Part shown: in pieces, positions 41,101 through 49,330 of the stretch | Numbering within the stretch: the stretch's first letter is position 1 | Layout of the letters: every line of letters begins with the position of its first letter | Assembly: GCA_029974015.1 (NCBI GenBank) | Contig: JARKUF010000048.1 | Span: 62,001 to 126,000, forward strand | Length of the DNA stretch: 64,000 nt | Direction: 5' to 3' | DNA from: Spirochaetota bacterium | GTDB taxonomy: Bacteria; Spirochaetota; UBA4802; JAGODF01 | Notes under the pieces: generated by a model | Database searches by the model: none | What the model was told of the DNA's origin: nothing | Seen by the model: only the letters and a program-made list of their open reading frames with translations | Program-made: the position numbers and the translations under genes

Positions 41101-41445
41101 AGTCTTCTCCTTGGAAGGCGGTTGTCATGCAGGTACATCTGCGCGTCTTTTGTTTGCGATGATTCGTATGGGCATCCTAAAAAGAAAAGCTTATTATATT
41201 GCCGAGATGGTGAACTTACTCATCATGTGGTAACCAGTCAACGATTAAATTAGGAGAACCAGCGCTTTCATAATGTCTTTTATACATGTGCATATCTCTC
41301 AATCATGGTGATGCAAAAGTGAAATAGTATGCGCCCCTGCAAAGCTATTTTAAAGAGGCAGGTTTGAGCCGGATTTTTACACTTCGTGCCCTTTTTGCCC
41401 GGCCGCATGTACCCGGCTTCGATACCCCGAGTTTGGCCGGATTTC

Positions 41446-41470
41446 GAGGACAGGCGACGATCATGATAGT
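41446..41470. repeat. 25-bp repeat, copy 1 (second copy at 51857)
   Basis: GAGGACAGGCGACGATCATG plus ATAGT matches 51857-51881 at 23 of 25 bases. It lies at the start of the Fic promoter region. The rest of the gap 41101-41445 shows no gene or clear signal. Confidence 0.5.
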
Positions 41471-41473
41471 CGC

Positions 41474-41551
41474 TTGACCAGCTTGCACCAGCGCAAATAG
41501 TTATTGCAAGAAAACGCAATATCTTGCAATAATGAAAGTGCTTATTGCAAG
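41474..41551 (+). promoter_or_regulatory. Promoter with three operator-like repeats in front of the Fic gene
   Basis: TTATTGCAAG occurs at 41501-41510, inverted at 41523-41532, and direct again within 41541-41551. A possible promoter TTGACC (41474-41479)/TAGTTA (41498-41503) places the first repeat at the -10. The Fic protein has a C-terminal winged helix, so autoregulation is likely. The repeats also cover the longer candidate start (41532), favouring 41568. Confidence 0.55.
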
Positions 41552-41567
41552 ATATGCTTTATTGCCC

Positions 41568-42722
41568 ATGAAACGAGAAAGAACAGGCATCTGGATGCCG
41601 GTAAACTCGGGCGGGGAAACATACAGGGCGTTTGTCCCCGATCCTTTGCCCCCACAACCGCCCCTTGATATCGGCCCGGAACTCCGTGATCTCATGGACC
41701 AGGCCTTGCTTTCCATCGGGCGACTCGACAGTGTAACCACCCTCCTGCCGGATTCGGCAATATTTCTCTATACATATATACGAAAGGAAGCGGTGCTGTC
41801 ATCCCAGATCGAGGGTACACAATCCTCTCTTTCCGACTTGCTATTATTCGAAATGGAGGGGGTTCCGGGCGTCCCCCTTGACGATGTCCGGGAATCGCTA
41901 AATTATGTTAATGCCTTGAACCATGGTATTACAAGGCTTCGTGATGGTTTTCCCCTGTCGCTGCGGCTTATAAGGGAAATCCATGCCGAGCTTTTGCATA
42001 AAGGCCGGGGTGCAGAGAACAATCCAGGAGTATTCCGCCAGAGTCAGAACTGGATCGGGGGCACACGGCCGAGGAATGCCCGGTATGTCCCGACTCCGCC
42101 AGAACTATTAATGAAGTGTCTGGGTGATCTCGAGCTTTTTCTTCATGACAAGCCCGAGCGAGCGCCGGTACTTTTAAAAGCGGCGCTGGTTCATGTGCAA
42201 TTTGAATCAATTCACCCCTTTTTGGACGGCAACGGACGTCTGGGACGTTTGCTGATAACCCTTCTCCTGTTTCACGAGAAGGTCCTCATGGAGCCAATAC
42301 TGTACCTGAGTCTCTTTTTTAAGATTCACAGAGACAACTACTACGAGCTTCTACAAAAGGTTAGAACTGAAGGCGACTGGGAAAGCTGGATCGAGTTCTT
42401 TTTCACTGCGGTAAAAACGACCGCTGATTCGGCTGTTATAACAGCCCGGAGGCTCTACCAGATGGCTGAGGATGATAGGTTAAAGATACAGGCAATTGGG
42501 CGCAAATCCGGTTCTGTTCTCAGGGTACATCATGCTCTCCTTCAGAGGCCAATATTGTCAATACCCCGCACCTGCGAAATAACCGGGCTTATGCCGAATA
42601 CCGTCAAATCATCATACGATCATCTCATCAAGCTTGGATTGGTGAAGGAAGTAACAGGGAAAAAACGCAGCCGTATGTTTGGCTATATGAATTACATCAA
42701 TATACTGAATGAAGGGACATGA
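41568..42722 (+). CDS. Fic-domain AMP transferase with C-terminal winged helix
   Basis: This Fic protein transfers AMP (or another nucleotide moiety) from a nucleotide to a target protein hydroxyl. The catalytic motif HPFLDGNGRLGR (about residue 214) is complete. An N-terminal inhibitory motif, SSQIEG with Glu about 82, matches the (S/T)xxxE(G/N) helix that blocks the active site, so it is autoinhibited (class II). A C-terminal winged helix (about 325-380, RTCEITGLMPNTVKSSYDHL) is common in this subgroup. ATG 41568 (MKRERTG) is chosen because family members begin just before GxWxP and the upstream 12 codons overlap operator repeats. No antitoxin gene is present. It is AT-richer than neighbours, perhaps acquired. 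Confidence 0.92.
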   Translation: MKRERTGIWMPVNSGGETYRAFVPDPLPPQPPLDIGPELRDLMDQALLSIGRLDSVTTLLPDSAIFLYTYIRKEAVLSSQIEGTQSSLSDLLLFEMEGVPGVPLDDVRESLNYVNALNHGITRLRDGFPLSLRLIREIHAELLHKGRGAENNPGVFRQSQNWIGGTRPRNARYVPTPPELLMKCLGDLELFLHDKPERAPVLLKAALVHVQFESIHPFLDGNGRLGRLLITLLLFHEKVLMEPILYLSLFFKIHRDNYYELLQKVRTEGDWESWIEFFFTAVKTTADSAVITARRLYQMAEDDRLKIQAIGRKSGSVLRVHHALLQRPILSIPRTCEITGLMPNTVKSSYDHLIKLGLVKEVTGKKRSRMFGYMNYINILNEGT

Positions 42723-42818
42723 ACGAATACGTTACACCGGAATAAAAAAATACTACGTATCATTTAAAGCTGAAGTATAAGGAGTACCGATACAGGCTGA
42801 CGATTTAACTCACCCCCC

Positions 42819-43946
42819 CTAAATCTTAAAAAAAATATTTTTCCTGTACAAGAGAAACATCGCCCCGGTCCAGAAAAGGCAGAAGGCGAGGGACCAGGCC
42901 AGGGAGGCGGCGTGCGGCCCCATAAGGGAGGCGAACAGCGCGGTAAAGATTATCCCCTTGATAGTCGCCATCCCGACGCCCGGTATGGGGAGCTTCAGCA
43001 GAGCAAGGAACTTGCCCGCCGCTGACGATAGCACATAGACGGTGATGGCGTTCATGCCGAGGGCCAGGAAAGGCGTCGCCCAGGAGCTGATGCGGCGCTT
43101 TTCAACAATCCAGTGGAGCGCAGCAAGAAGGGACGAAGCCATGCCGGCCATAAACAGGACATAGGAGGGTGTCCAGAGGTTCTTGTTGATGGGCATCCAG
43201 AGGTCCATGACGAGGCCCGCGATGATGGCGGCCGCCCCGAAGGCAAGAAGGGCCGCTTCCGGCGTGAACCTGGCGCGCTCCCTTTCCTTTCGCGCCGCGC
43301 TCACTAAGAAATCTCCGGCGAAGGTCCCGGCTAAAGCCGAGGCGAGCGCACCCAGGGTGCTTACGGTCCCCTCGGGATCGAAACCGGCAACCGGGGCGTG
43401 GGGATAGGTATGGCCGTGAAGGAGGTATCGGTCCACGGCCAGGCAGATATTGCCTTCGGGCGATAGCGTATCCGGCCCCGGGCCTGAGAATTTTAAGATG
43501 GCGCCGTATGTTCCAAGGATGAGAAAAAATGCCGCAAGGCGCGGTCTTTGTCCTAGATGTTCATGGATGAGAGCTGCGAAAAAGTAGCATATTCCGATTC
43601 GCTGAAGGACTCCGGGGATTCGAAGCGTCGCGATATCGAAGTCCGGGAAGAGGTTTAAAGCCAGCCCTAAAGCGAACAGTATCGCGCTCCGTGACGCTAT
43701 CTTCCCGAAGGGAATGTTTCCTTCCCCGCGGTCCCGGCGCGCCGAAAAGGAAATCGCAATCGACGTTCCCATGATGAAAAGGAAAAAAGGGAAAACGATA
43801 TCGGCCCCTGACCAGCCGTGCCAGGCGGCGTGGCGCAGGGGCCTGTATACATGGGACCAGTCCCCCTGGTTGTTCACTATAATCATCAGGGCGATGGCGA
43901 TCCCCCGGAACGCGTCGACAGCGGCATTTCTTCGAATTTCAGGCAT
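42819..43946 (-). CDS. NagX/HGSNAT-like membrane acyltransferase homologue
   Basis: This 375-residue polytopic inner-membrane protein resembles bacterial homologues of heparan-alpha-glucosaminide N-acetyltransferase (NagX, formerly DUF1624/DUF5009). The N-terminal DAFRGIAIALMIIVNNQG, PLRHAAWHGWSGADIVFPFFLFIMG and PGVLQRIGICYFFAAL match the family, and WTPSYVLFMAG and ALGMNAITVYVLSS follow. About ten hydrophobic segments are seen. In other bacteria these genes accompany amino-sugar catabolism, but no such genes lie here. It converges with the Fic gene and diverges from the acyl-CoA dehydrogenase operon. Confidence 0.88.
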   Translation of the reverse strand: MPEIRRNAAVDAFRGIAIALMIIVNNQGDWSHVYRPLRHAAWHGWSGADIVFPFFLFIMGTSIAISFSARRDRGEGNIPFGKIASRSAILFALGLALNLFPDFDIATLRIPGVLQRIGICYFFAALIHEHLGQRPRLAAFFLILGTYGAILKFSGPGPDTLSPEGNICLAVDRYLLHGHTYPHAPVAGFDPEGTVSTLGALASALAGTFAGDFLVSAARKERERARFTPEAALLAFGAAAIIAGLVMDLWMPINKNLWTPSYVLFMAGMASSLLAALHWIVEKRRISSWATPFLALGMNAITVYVLSSAAGKFLALLKLPIPGVGMATIKGIIFTALFASLMGPHAASLAWSLAFCLFWTGAMFLLYRKNIFFKI

Positions 43947-44134
43947 AGAGGTTCCTGTGGCTTTTACTGCCGAAAATCAACCACTTTTTCCGGGGGAAAA
44001 AGGACATGGAAGGCGGCGGACTCTTTGCCGCCCGGCAAAAAAATCTCCTTGAATTTTTATCCCTTTTGCGCGACCTTCGTGTACTCGAAGTATCCGGCTT
44101 TGCCGATGCGGCGGACCGAGTACACCTTAACCTG

Positions 44135-45313
44135 ATGTCTAAAGCGAAGCGTCCGGGGGAATCGTTGGACCTCATCTACACTGCGAAACAGCGAAAAATA
44201 AAGGAGACCGTTAGGGACTTCGCTGAGGCGGAGATTTCCCACGAGAGCGAAGATGAAGTCCTTTCGAAGGGACTTCTGCAGAAGATGTCCCGCCTCAACC
44301 TCTTCGGCCTCCAGCTTCCGGAAGAATACGGGGGCGCGGCCCTCGACACCGTCTGCGCCGCCATCTGTGTGGAAGAGCTGTCAAGGGTGTCCGCCAGCGC
44401 GGGCCTCTGCGTGTCCGTGCACAATTCCGTATCCGCCTATCCCATTCTGGCCTACGGCACTGAGGACCAGAAGCGGAAATTTCTCCCCGACCTCGCCTCG
44501 GGAAAGTCCATCGGCGCCTTCTGCCTCACTGAGCCCAATGCCGGCTCCGACCCCTCAAGCATCGAGTCCCGCGCAGTTCGGGACGTGAACGGCGACTTTG
44601 TCGTCAACGGCCAGAAGGCCTATGTGACCAATGGCGGCATCGCCGGCACCTGCCTTATCTTCGCGAAGACCGGCGATGATTCACGAAGCGGCATGAGCGT
44701 GGTGATTGCGGAATGGGGCGCGAAGGGGTTCACTCGGGGGGCCCTTGAGGACATGTGCGGCATGAGGGGAAACCCCGTCTGTTCCCTGTTTTTTTCCGAT
44801 GTCGTAATACCGGCGGGCAATCTCCTCGGGAAGGAGGGAGGCGGCTTCAGGGTCGCCATGACCGCCCTGGACGCGGGGCGCATCGGCATCGGCGCCCAGG
44901 GGGTGGGTATCGCCCAGGCAGCCCTCGATGCTGCGTTGAAGTATTCAAACGAAAGGGTCCAGTTCGGGAAGCCCCTCTCGGCCCAGCAGACAGTCCAGAA
45001 TTATCTGGCCGAGATGGCGGTGAATATCGAGGCCGCGAGGATGCTCGTCTTCCGCGCAGCAAGCCTCAAGGACGCGGGAAAACCCTTCACGAAGGAAGCC
45101 GCCATGGCGAAATATTTCGCCACGAAGACGGCCATGGAATCCACCACCACGGCAGTCCAGATCCACGGGGCCTATGGTTACTCCAGAGGATTTTTAGTGG
45201 AGCGCTACTTTCGGGACGCGAAGGTCACGGAGATATACGAAGGCGCAAACGAGATACAGCGCCTTGTCATTGCCCGTTCCCTTTTGGAAGAGCTGGGGAG
45301 GACCCGCCTGTGA
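44135..45313 (+). CDS. Acyl-CoA dehydrogenase (short-chain/butyryl type)
   Basis: This FAD enzyme oxidises acyl-CoA to trans-2-enoyl-CoA, or runs in reverse, passing electrons to the ETF encoded next. Motifs: LPEEYGGAALDTV, GAFCLTEPNAGSDPSS (the ACAD signature), YVTNGG, FGKPLSAQQTVQNYLAEMA, and the catalytic-base region RDAKVTEIYEGANEIQRLVI with Glu in YEGANE. The longest frame starts at 44006, but the first 43 codons are not ACAD-like; ATG 44135 gives 392 residues, close to the family norm. No good ribosome-binding site is seen, so the start is moderately certain. It overlaps etfB by 4 bp (GTGA). A role in fermentative or syntrophic fatty-acid metabolism is inferred. Confidence 0.93.
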   Translation: MSKAKRPGESLDLIYTAKQRKIKETVRDFAEAEISHESEDEVLSKGLLQKMSRLNLFGLQLPEEYGGAALDTVCAAICVEELSRVSASAGLCVSVHNSVSAYPILAYGTEDQKRKFLPDLASGKSIGAFCLTEPNAGSDPSSIESRAVRDVNGDFVVNGQKAYVTNGGIAGTCLIFAKTGDDSRSGMSVVIAEWGAKGFTRGALEDMCGMRGNPVCSLFFSDVVIPAGNLLGKEGGGFRVAMTALDAGRIGIGAQGVGIAQAALDAALKYSNERVQFGKPLSAQQTVQNYLAEMAVNIEAARMLVFRAASLKDAGKPFTKEAAMAKYFATKTAMESTTTAVQIHGAYGYSRGFLVERYFRDAKVTEIYEGANEIQRLVIARSLLEELGRTRL

Positions 45314-46143
45314 AGATTGTCGTCTGCGTCAAGCATGTCCTCAGGTACATGGCCTACGACACCTCTGGAAAGAGGGCCGACAGGGCATCGGTGCCCGGCA
45401 TAATCAACCCCAACGACCGCGTGGCCCTGGCAAGGGCCCTGGCTCTGCGGGACCTGGTCTCCGGCGCCGAAGTGACCGTCCTTTCAATGGGGCCTCCGGC
45501 CGCGCGGGAGACCCTTCTGGAAGCGCTTGCCATGGGGGCGGACCGTGCCGTCCTCCTCTGCGACCGCGCCCTTGCCGATGCCGACACCCTGGCCACGGCA
45601 TATCCCCTCTCGATGGCGGTTCGAAAACTCGGAAGCGTCCATCTCATCATCTGCGGCTCCCGCACCGTCGATTCCGATACGGGCCATGTCGGCCCTCAGT
45701 TAGGGGAGATGTTAGGCCTTCCGTACCTTTCCTGCGTTACATCCTTCGAAATTCGAGACGGTATCCTCCGCGCCAGGCGGTCCGCCGACGGCTTCATAGA
45801 GGTCGTCGAGGCGGACCTCCCCGCGATGCTCTCCATCAGCCATCATATAAATGAGCGCGATTATCCTTCGCTGGGGGGGCTTAACCGCGCCTTCACGTCC
45901 GGGGAAGTAGAGATGTGGACCGCTTCGGACATCGGCGCCGATACGGGCCGCATCGGGCGGAAGGGGAGCCCCACACGGGTAAACCGCATCATCACCCCCG
46001 AGACACAGCGCATGGCGGCAATCGTTGAAGACGACCGCTCTCCTGATGCGGCGAGGCGGGTGCTGGAACTCCTGAAACAGCGCAATATAATGGTCCAGGA
46101 CAAAATTCGTTCCCGGAGGGACGCCGGTGAATGCGCTCAGTAA
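45310..46143 (+). CDS. etfB: Electron transfer flavoprotein, beta subunit
   Basis: EtfB pairs with EtfA to carry electrons from the acyl-CoA dehydrogenase. The N-terminus KIVVCVKHVL, INPNDRVALARALALRD, VLSMGPPAARETLLEALAMGADRAVLL, and the AMP/FAD-binding loop CGSRTVDSDTGHVGPQLGEMLGLP are typical. The start is GTG 45310, overlapping the dehydrogenase stop; the longer frame from 44755 is a shadow of that gene. At 277 residues it is slightly longer than many EtfB proteins. DTGHVGPQ replaces the common DTGQVGP. Whether this ETF bifurcates electrons cannot be decided here. Confidence 0.93.
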   Translation: MKIVVCVKHVLRYMAYDTSGKRADRASVPGIINPNDRVALARALALRDLVSGAEVTVLSMGPPAARETLLEALAMGADRAVLLCDRALADADTLATAYPLSMAVRKLGSVHLIICGSRTVDSDTGHVGPQLGEMLGLPYLSCVTSFEIRDGILRARRSADGFIEVVEADLPAMLSISHHINERDYPSLGGLNRAFTSGEVEMWTASDIGADTGRIGRKGSPTRVNRIITPETQRMAAIVEDDRSPDAARRVLELLKQRNIMVQDKIRSRRDAGECAQ

Positions 46144-47116
46144 CGGCATCTGGATTTTCGGGGACCACCGCAATTACTTTCAGGACCGGGTGACCCTTCA
46201 GCTCATCGCCCGGGCCCGTGAACTTGCGGGGGTGGTGCACACCTATGTTGGCGTGGTGCTTTTAGGCTGCGGTCTCGATGAATATGTCATGGAATACACC
46301 GCCCACGGCGCCGACAGGATTTTCCTCGTGGAAGATGAACGGCTCAGCACCTATTCGGCGGAGCTTTACACCGGTGTCGTCTCCGACCTCATCAGGGAAT
46401 TCCGCCCGGAGATATTCCTCATCTCCGGCTCCGACTTCGGGCGTGAGTTAGCGCCGCGCGTCGCCGCGCGCTCTGGCTCCGGTGTGACTTCGGACTGTAT
46501 CGCCCTCCAAATCAACGACGCGGGGAGCTTTGTCCAGGTGAGCCCCGCCTTCGACGGAAGCGCCCTGGCGGAGATTGTGACGGAGGGGGCCTTCCCCCGG
46601 ATAGCCACGGTGCGCCCCGGGGTCTTTACGGAAAGGAAGCACGATTGCCGGGGCGAGGCCGAGCTGGTCCGGGTGGAGCTTGACCTCTCGAAGTACAGCG
46701 ACAGGGTGCGTGTCGTATCTTCCTCCAGGGCCGAGGCCGATACTGCGGGGCTGGAGCGGGCGGACTGCGTGGTCTGCGTTGGAAAGGGGGCCTCGCGTAA
46801 GGACCAGATGCGCCGGGCCCAGGAGCTTGCGGACCTTCTCCATGCTGAATTGGGATGTACGCGCCCGCTCGTGGAGTCGGGGAAGATGGAGGCGGAAAGG
46901 CTCATCGGCCAGACGGGAAAAACGGTGAAGCCAGAGCTCCTTATAGTGGCAGGGGCCTCGGGGGCGGTGCAGTTCACCGCGGCCATCAGGACGAGCCGCT
47001 GTATTGTCGCGATCAACCGGGACCCCGATGCCGCCATCTTTAAGTACTGCGATATCGGCGTGGTGGGGGACGCGGCCTCCTTCCTGGGCCGCCTTATCAA
47101 GGAACTGAAGGGGTGA
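46127..47116 (+). CDS. etfA: Electron transfer flavoprotein, alpha subunit
   Basis: EtfA holds the catalytic FAD of the ETF dimer. The N-terminal half is Rossmann-like (HTYVGVVLLGCGLDEYV, FLISGSDFGRELAPRVAAR); the C-terminal FAD domain has LIGQTGKTVKPELLIVAGAS, VQFTAAIRTSRCIVAINRD and IFKYCDIGVVGDA, all family signatures. Start is GTG 46127 with GGAGGG 6 bp upstream, overlapping etfB by 17 bp. At 329 residues it is typical. The dehydrogenase-etfB-etfA order is the standard acyl-CoA dehydrogenase/ETF module. The ParB-like gene follows 7 bp later. Confidence 0.94.
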   Translation: MNALSNGIWIFGDHRNYFQDRVTLQLIARARELAGVVHTYVGVVLLGCGLDEYVMEYTAHGADRIFLVEDERLSTYSAELYTGVVSDLIREFRPEIFLISGSDFGRELAPRVAARSGSGVTSDCIALQINDAGSFVQVSPAFDGSALAEIVTEGAFPRIATVRPGVFTERKHDCRGEAELVRVELDLSKYSDRVRVVSSSRAEADTAGLERADCVVCVGKGASRKDQMRRAQELADLLHAELGCTRPLVESGKMEAERLIGQTGKTVKPELLIVAGASGAVQFTAAIRTSRCIVAINRDPDAAIFKYCDIGVVGDAASFLGRLIKELKG

Positions 47117-47123
47117 GAGGGCC

Positions 47124-47531
47124 ATGCGAATCAAAATATCCGACATCATTGTCGCCGACCGCGTCAGGATTGACCCCGGCAATGTGGAGCTTCTTGCCGA
47201 ATCCATGGAGCGGCTTGGCCTCATTAATCCCGTTACTGTTACGGGGGACAACCGCCTCCTGGCGGGGTTTCGCCGCCTTCAGGCGGCGAAGCTTCTGGGC
47301 TGGGAGTACATCGAATGCAATGTGGTGAACCCGGCCACGGAGATGGAGAAGCTTCGAATCGAAGCTGACGAGAACCTCACGCGCAAAGACTTCACCGACA
47401 GAGAGGTGGAGCGCTACTATGAGAAGAAGCGGTATCTGGAGGCGCGTGGCCTCAAGAAATTTCTTCTCTGGCTGAAGAGGCTTATGCGGAGGCTGCTGGA
47501 GTTCCTGAAAGGCCTCCTGGGCCGCCGTTGA
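47124..47531 (+). CDS. Stand-alone ParB N-terminal-like protein with basic amphipathic tail
   Basis: Residues 1-95 look like a ParB/Spo0J N-terminal (CTPase-fold) domain: ISDIIVADRVRIDP, LAESMERLGLINPVTVTGDN and the box GFRRLQAAKLLGWEYIECNVV, where GxRRxxAA is the nucleotide-binding motif. There is no helix-turn-helix domain. Instead the last 25 residues (about 110-134) form a strongly basic amphipathic helix of alternating Leu/Phe/Trp and Lys/Arg, like a membrane-anchoring or antimicrobial-type helix. The gene is 7 bp behind etfA on the same strand, so it is probably co-transcribed with the dehydrogenase/ETF genes. Its function is unknown; a membrane-linked CTP-dependent switch is one idea. 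Confidence 0.8.
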   Translation: MRIKISDIIVADRVRIDPGNVELLAESMERLGLINPVTVTGDNRLLAGFRRLQAAKLLGWEYIECNVVNPATEMEKLRIEADENLTRKDFTDREVERYYEKKRYLEARGLKKFLLWLKRLMRRLLEFLKGLLGRR

Positions 47532-47560
47532 GGATGTTCCGGGAGCGCCAGCCTTGAAGG

Positions 47561-48058
47561 TCAGCGTCCCATGTAGTCCGCCGACGCCCGTATGTCGAGC
47601 TCCATCTCGTAGACATCACCGTACATTCTCGTGACGCGAAATCCCGTCTTGTAATAAATCTTCACGGCGTGCTCATTGGTCCTTTCCACCATGAGCCAAA
47701 CCTTCTTTTTACCGAGATAGAGGGCGCGCCGGCAGATTTCCTCCGTGAGGTACGTCCCCAGGCCCCTGCCGCGGAAATCCTGGTGGACAAACACTATGAG
47801 CTCACAGAAGTCCCCCCCGGGGACGTCAATGACGGAGGCGTGGCCGATGATCCTTCCTCCTGTTTCCGCCACGAGGTTCAACTTTTCCTGTAAAAGCTTC
47901 CGGAGCCATTCGACGCGCAGGGGCTCAAGGGGGGGAGGCAGGCCTAAGATATAGTTTTTCGGCTGGAACTGCCGGTACATGTCCAGTAGGGGCCTGTAGT
48001 CAACTTCCAGGAGGTTCCTGATTGACGGTGTTTCCCGTTTTTTTTCCGTGGCGTCCAT
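47561..48058 (-). CDS. GNAT-family N-acetyltransferase
   Basis: This 165-residue enzyme would transfer an acetyl group from acetyl-CoA to an amine. The acetyl-CoA motif A is clear as VHQDFRGRGLGTYLTEEICRR, preceded by the strand FCELIVFV and followed by KKVWLMVERTNEHAVKIYYKTGF (motif B, with the usual NxxAxxxYxxxGF). It is soluble. Substrate unknown. It converges on the ParB-like gene with a 29-bp gap and diverges from hemB. Confidence 0.9.
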   Translation of the reverse strand: MDATEKKRETPSIRNLLEVDYRPLLDMYRQFQPKNYILGLPPPLEPLRVEWLRKLLQEKLNLVAETGGRIIGHASVIDVPGGDFCELIVFVHQDFRGRGLGTYLTEEICRRALYLGKKKVWLMVERTNEHAVKIYYKTGFRVTRMYGDVYEMELDIRASADYMGR

Positions 48059-48346
48059 AATTTCCCGGTCACCGAATCCGACGAGAATTTCCGGATCAAT
48101 CTTTTGGGGACATTAAAACCCGGGTTTCCTGCCCGCCGGTTTTCAAGGTCCCCCATCATCAAATATAATGGCATGTATATTAAAAAACAAGCGATTTTGG
48201 CCGCTGCGGAGGTTTTCAAAAAAGCCTCTGGAACAGCGAAAAAGAGGGAGGATGATATTTTCCTCTCCCGCCCAAATAATTCTTGCGCGGAAGCGCCCGC
48301 GAAGTCCATGGTAGGCGGGTCCACTTGTGAAAAAACGGAGGGAAGC

Positions 48347-49330
48347 ATGGATAGTCTAATAAGGCCCCGCAGAATTCGGATGACCCCGGCCCTGCGGGAC
48401 CTCACGGCGGAAACCCGGGCCGACAGGAGCAGGCTCATCATGCCCCATTTTGTCGTCGAGGGAGATGGCGTCCGCGCGGGCATTCCCTCCATGCCGGGGA
48501 TATGCCGGGTGTCGGCGGACAATCTCCTTCGAGATGCCGGGAGAGACCTTGGCCTTGGTGTCCGCACGGTCCTTCTCTTCGGTATACCCGCCGAAAAAGA
48601 CGACAGCGGAAGTTTCGCCTTCGACGAGAATGGCGTCGTCCAGAAGGCGGTCCGGGCCCTGAAAAAGGAATATCCGGAAATCTGCGTTATCACCGATGTC
48701 TGCCTTTGCGAGTACATGAACCACGGCCATTGCGGCATTGTCAGGGACGGCAAAATCTTAAACGATCCGACCCTCGATTTGCTTGCCAGGACCGCCCTTT
48801 CCCACGCCGCCGCCGGGGCCGACGTGGTGGCGCCCTCAGACATGATGGACGGCCGCGTGAAGGCCGTCCGGTCCATGCTCGACGCCGGAGGATACGCCGA
48901 CTTGCCGATACTCTCCTACGCGGCGAAGTACGCCTCGGCTTTCTACGGCCCCTTCCGGGAGGCCGCGGGAAGCGCGCCGGCCTTCGGCGACAGGAGGAGC
49001 TATCAGATGGATTTCCGCAACGCCCGGGAGGCCGAGAAGGAGATACTCCTTGACGCCGCCGAAGGGGCCGACATGGTGATGGTAAAGCCCGCCCTCGCGT
49101 ATCTGGACATCCTCCGGCGCGCCCGGGAGATTACGCGCCTTCCCCTCTGCGCGTACAATGTGAGCGGCGAGTACTCAATGGTGAAGTCCGCCTCTGCGGC
49201 GGGATACGGCGACGAGGAGCGGCTGGTGACAGAAATTATCACGGCCATGTTCAGGGCCGGGGCCGATTTCATTATATCGTATCATACGAGGGACATCTTC
49301 GAGAAGGGGTGGCTTGAACATGAGCGGTAA
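48347..49330 (+). CDS. hemB: Delta-aminolevulinic acid dehydratase (porphobilinogen synthase)
   Basis: HemB condenses two 5-aminolevulinates to porphobilinogen in tetrapyrrole synthesis. The zinc-type metal loop is present, DVCLCEYMNHGHCG; the two active-site lysines are in YAAKYASAFYGPFR and MVMVKPALAYLD; PSDMMDGRVKAVR and YNVSGEYSMVK are further signatures. A frame extends 81 codons upstream, but ATG 48347 has GGAGGG 4 bp upstream and gives the normal 327 residues, so the extension is rejected. The next gene, hemL, overlaps by 11 bp, making a heme/corrinoid precursor operon via the C5 (glutamate) route. A weak TATAAT at 48164-48169 may be part of its promoter. Confidence 0.95.
   Translation: MDSLIRPRRIRMTPALRDLTAETRADRSRLIMPHFVVEGDGVRAGIPSMPGICRVSADNLLRDAGRDLGLGVRTVLLFGIPAEKDDSGSFAFDENGVVQKAVRALKKEYPEICVITDVCLCEYMNHGHCGIVRDGKILNDPTLDLLARTALSHAAAGADVVAPSDMMDGRVKAVRSMLDAGGYADLPILSYAAKYASAFYGPFREAAGSAPAFGDRRSYQMDFRNAREAEKEILLDAAEGADMVMVKPALAYLDILRRAREITRLPLCAYNVSGEYSMVKSASAAGYGDEERLVTEIITAMFRAGADFIISYHTRDIFEKGWLEHER

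Noticed and set aside
40024-41253. Plus-strand frame of 409 codons opposite the Fe-S protein
   Set aside because: Antisense to a gene with two intact ferredoxin motifs and a good ribosome-binding site.
41280-41519. 79-codon minus-strand frame in the Fic upstream region
   Set aside because: No ribosome-binding site, and it would be read through operator repeats; the sequence lacks protein-like features.
44755-45309. N-terminal extension of EtfB by 185 codons
   Set aside because: Lies inside the acyl-CoA dehydrogenase gene in another frame; EtfB proteins start at KIVVCVKH, and GTG 45310 overlaps the preceding stop.
48104-48346. 81-codon N-terminal extension of HemB
   Set aside because: Not HemB-like; a GGAGGG site precedes ATG 48347 and the shorter protein has standard length.
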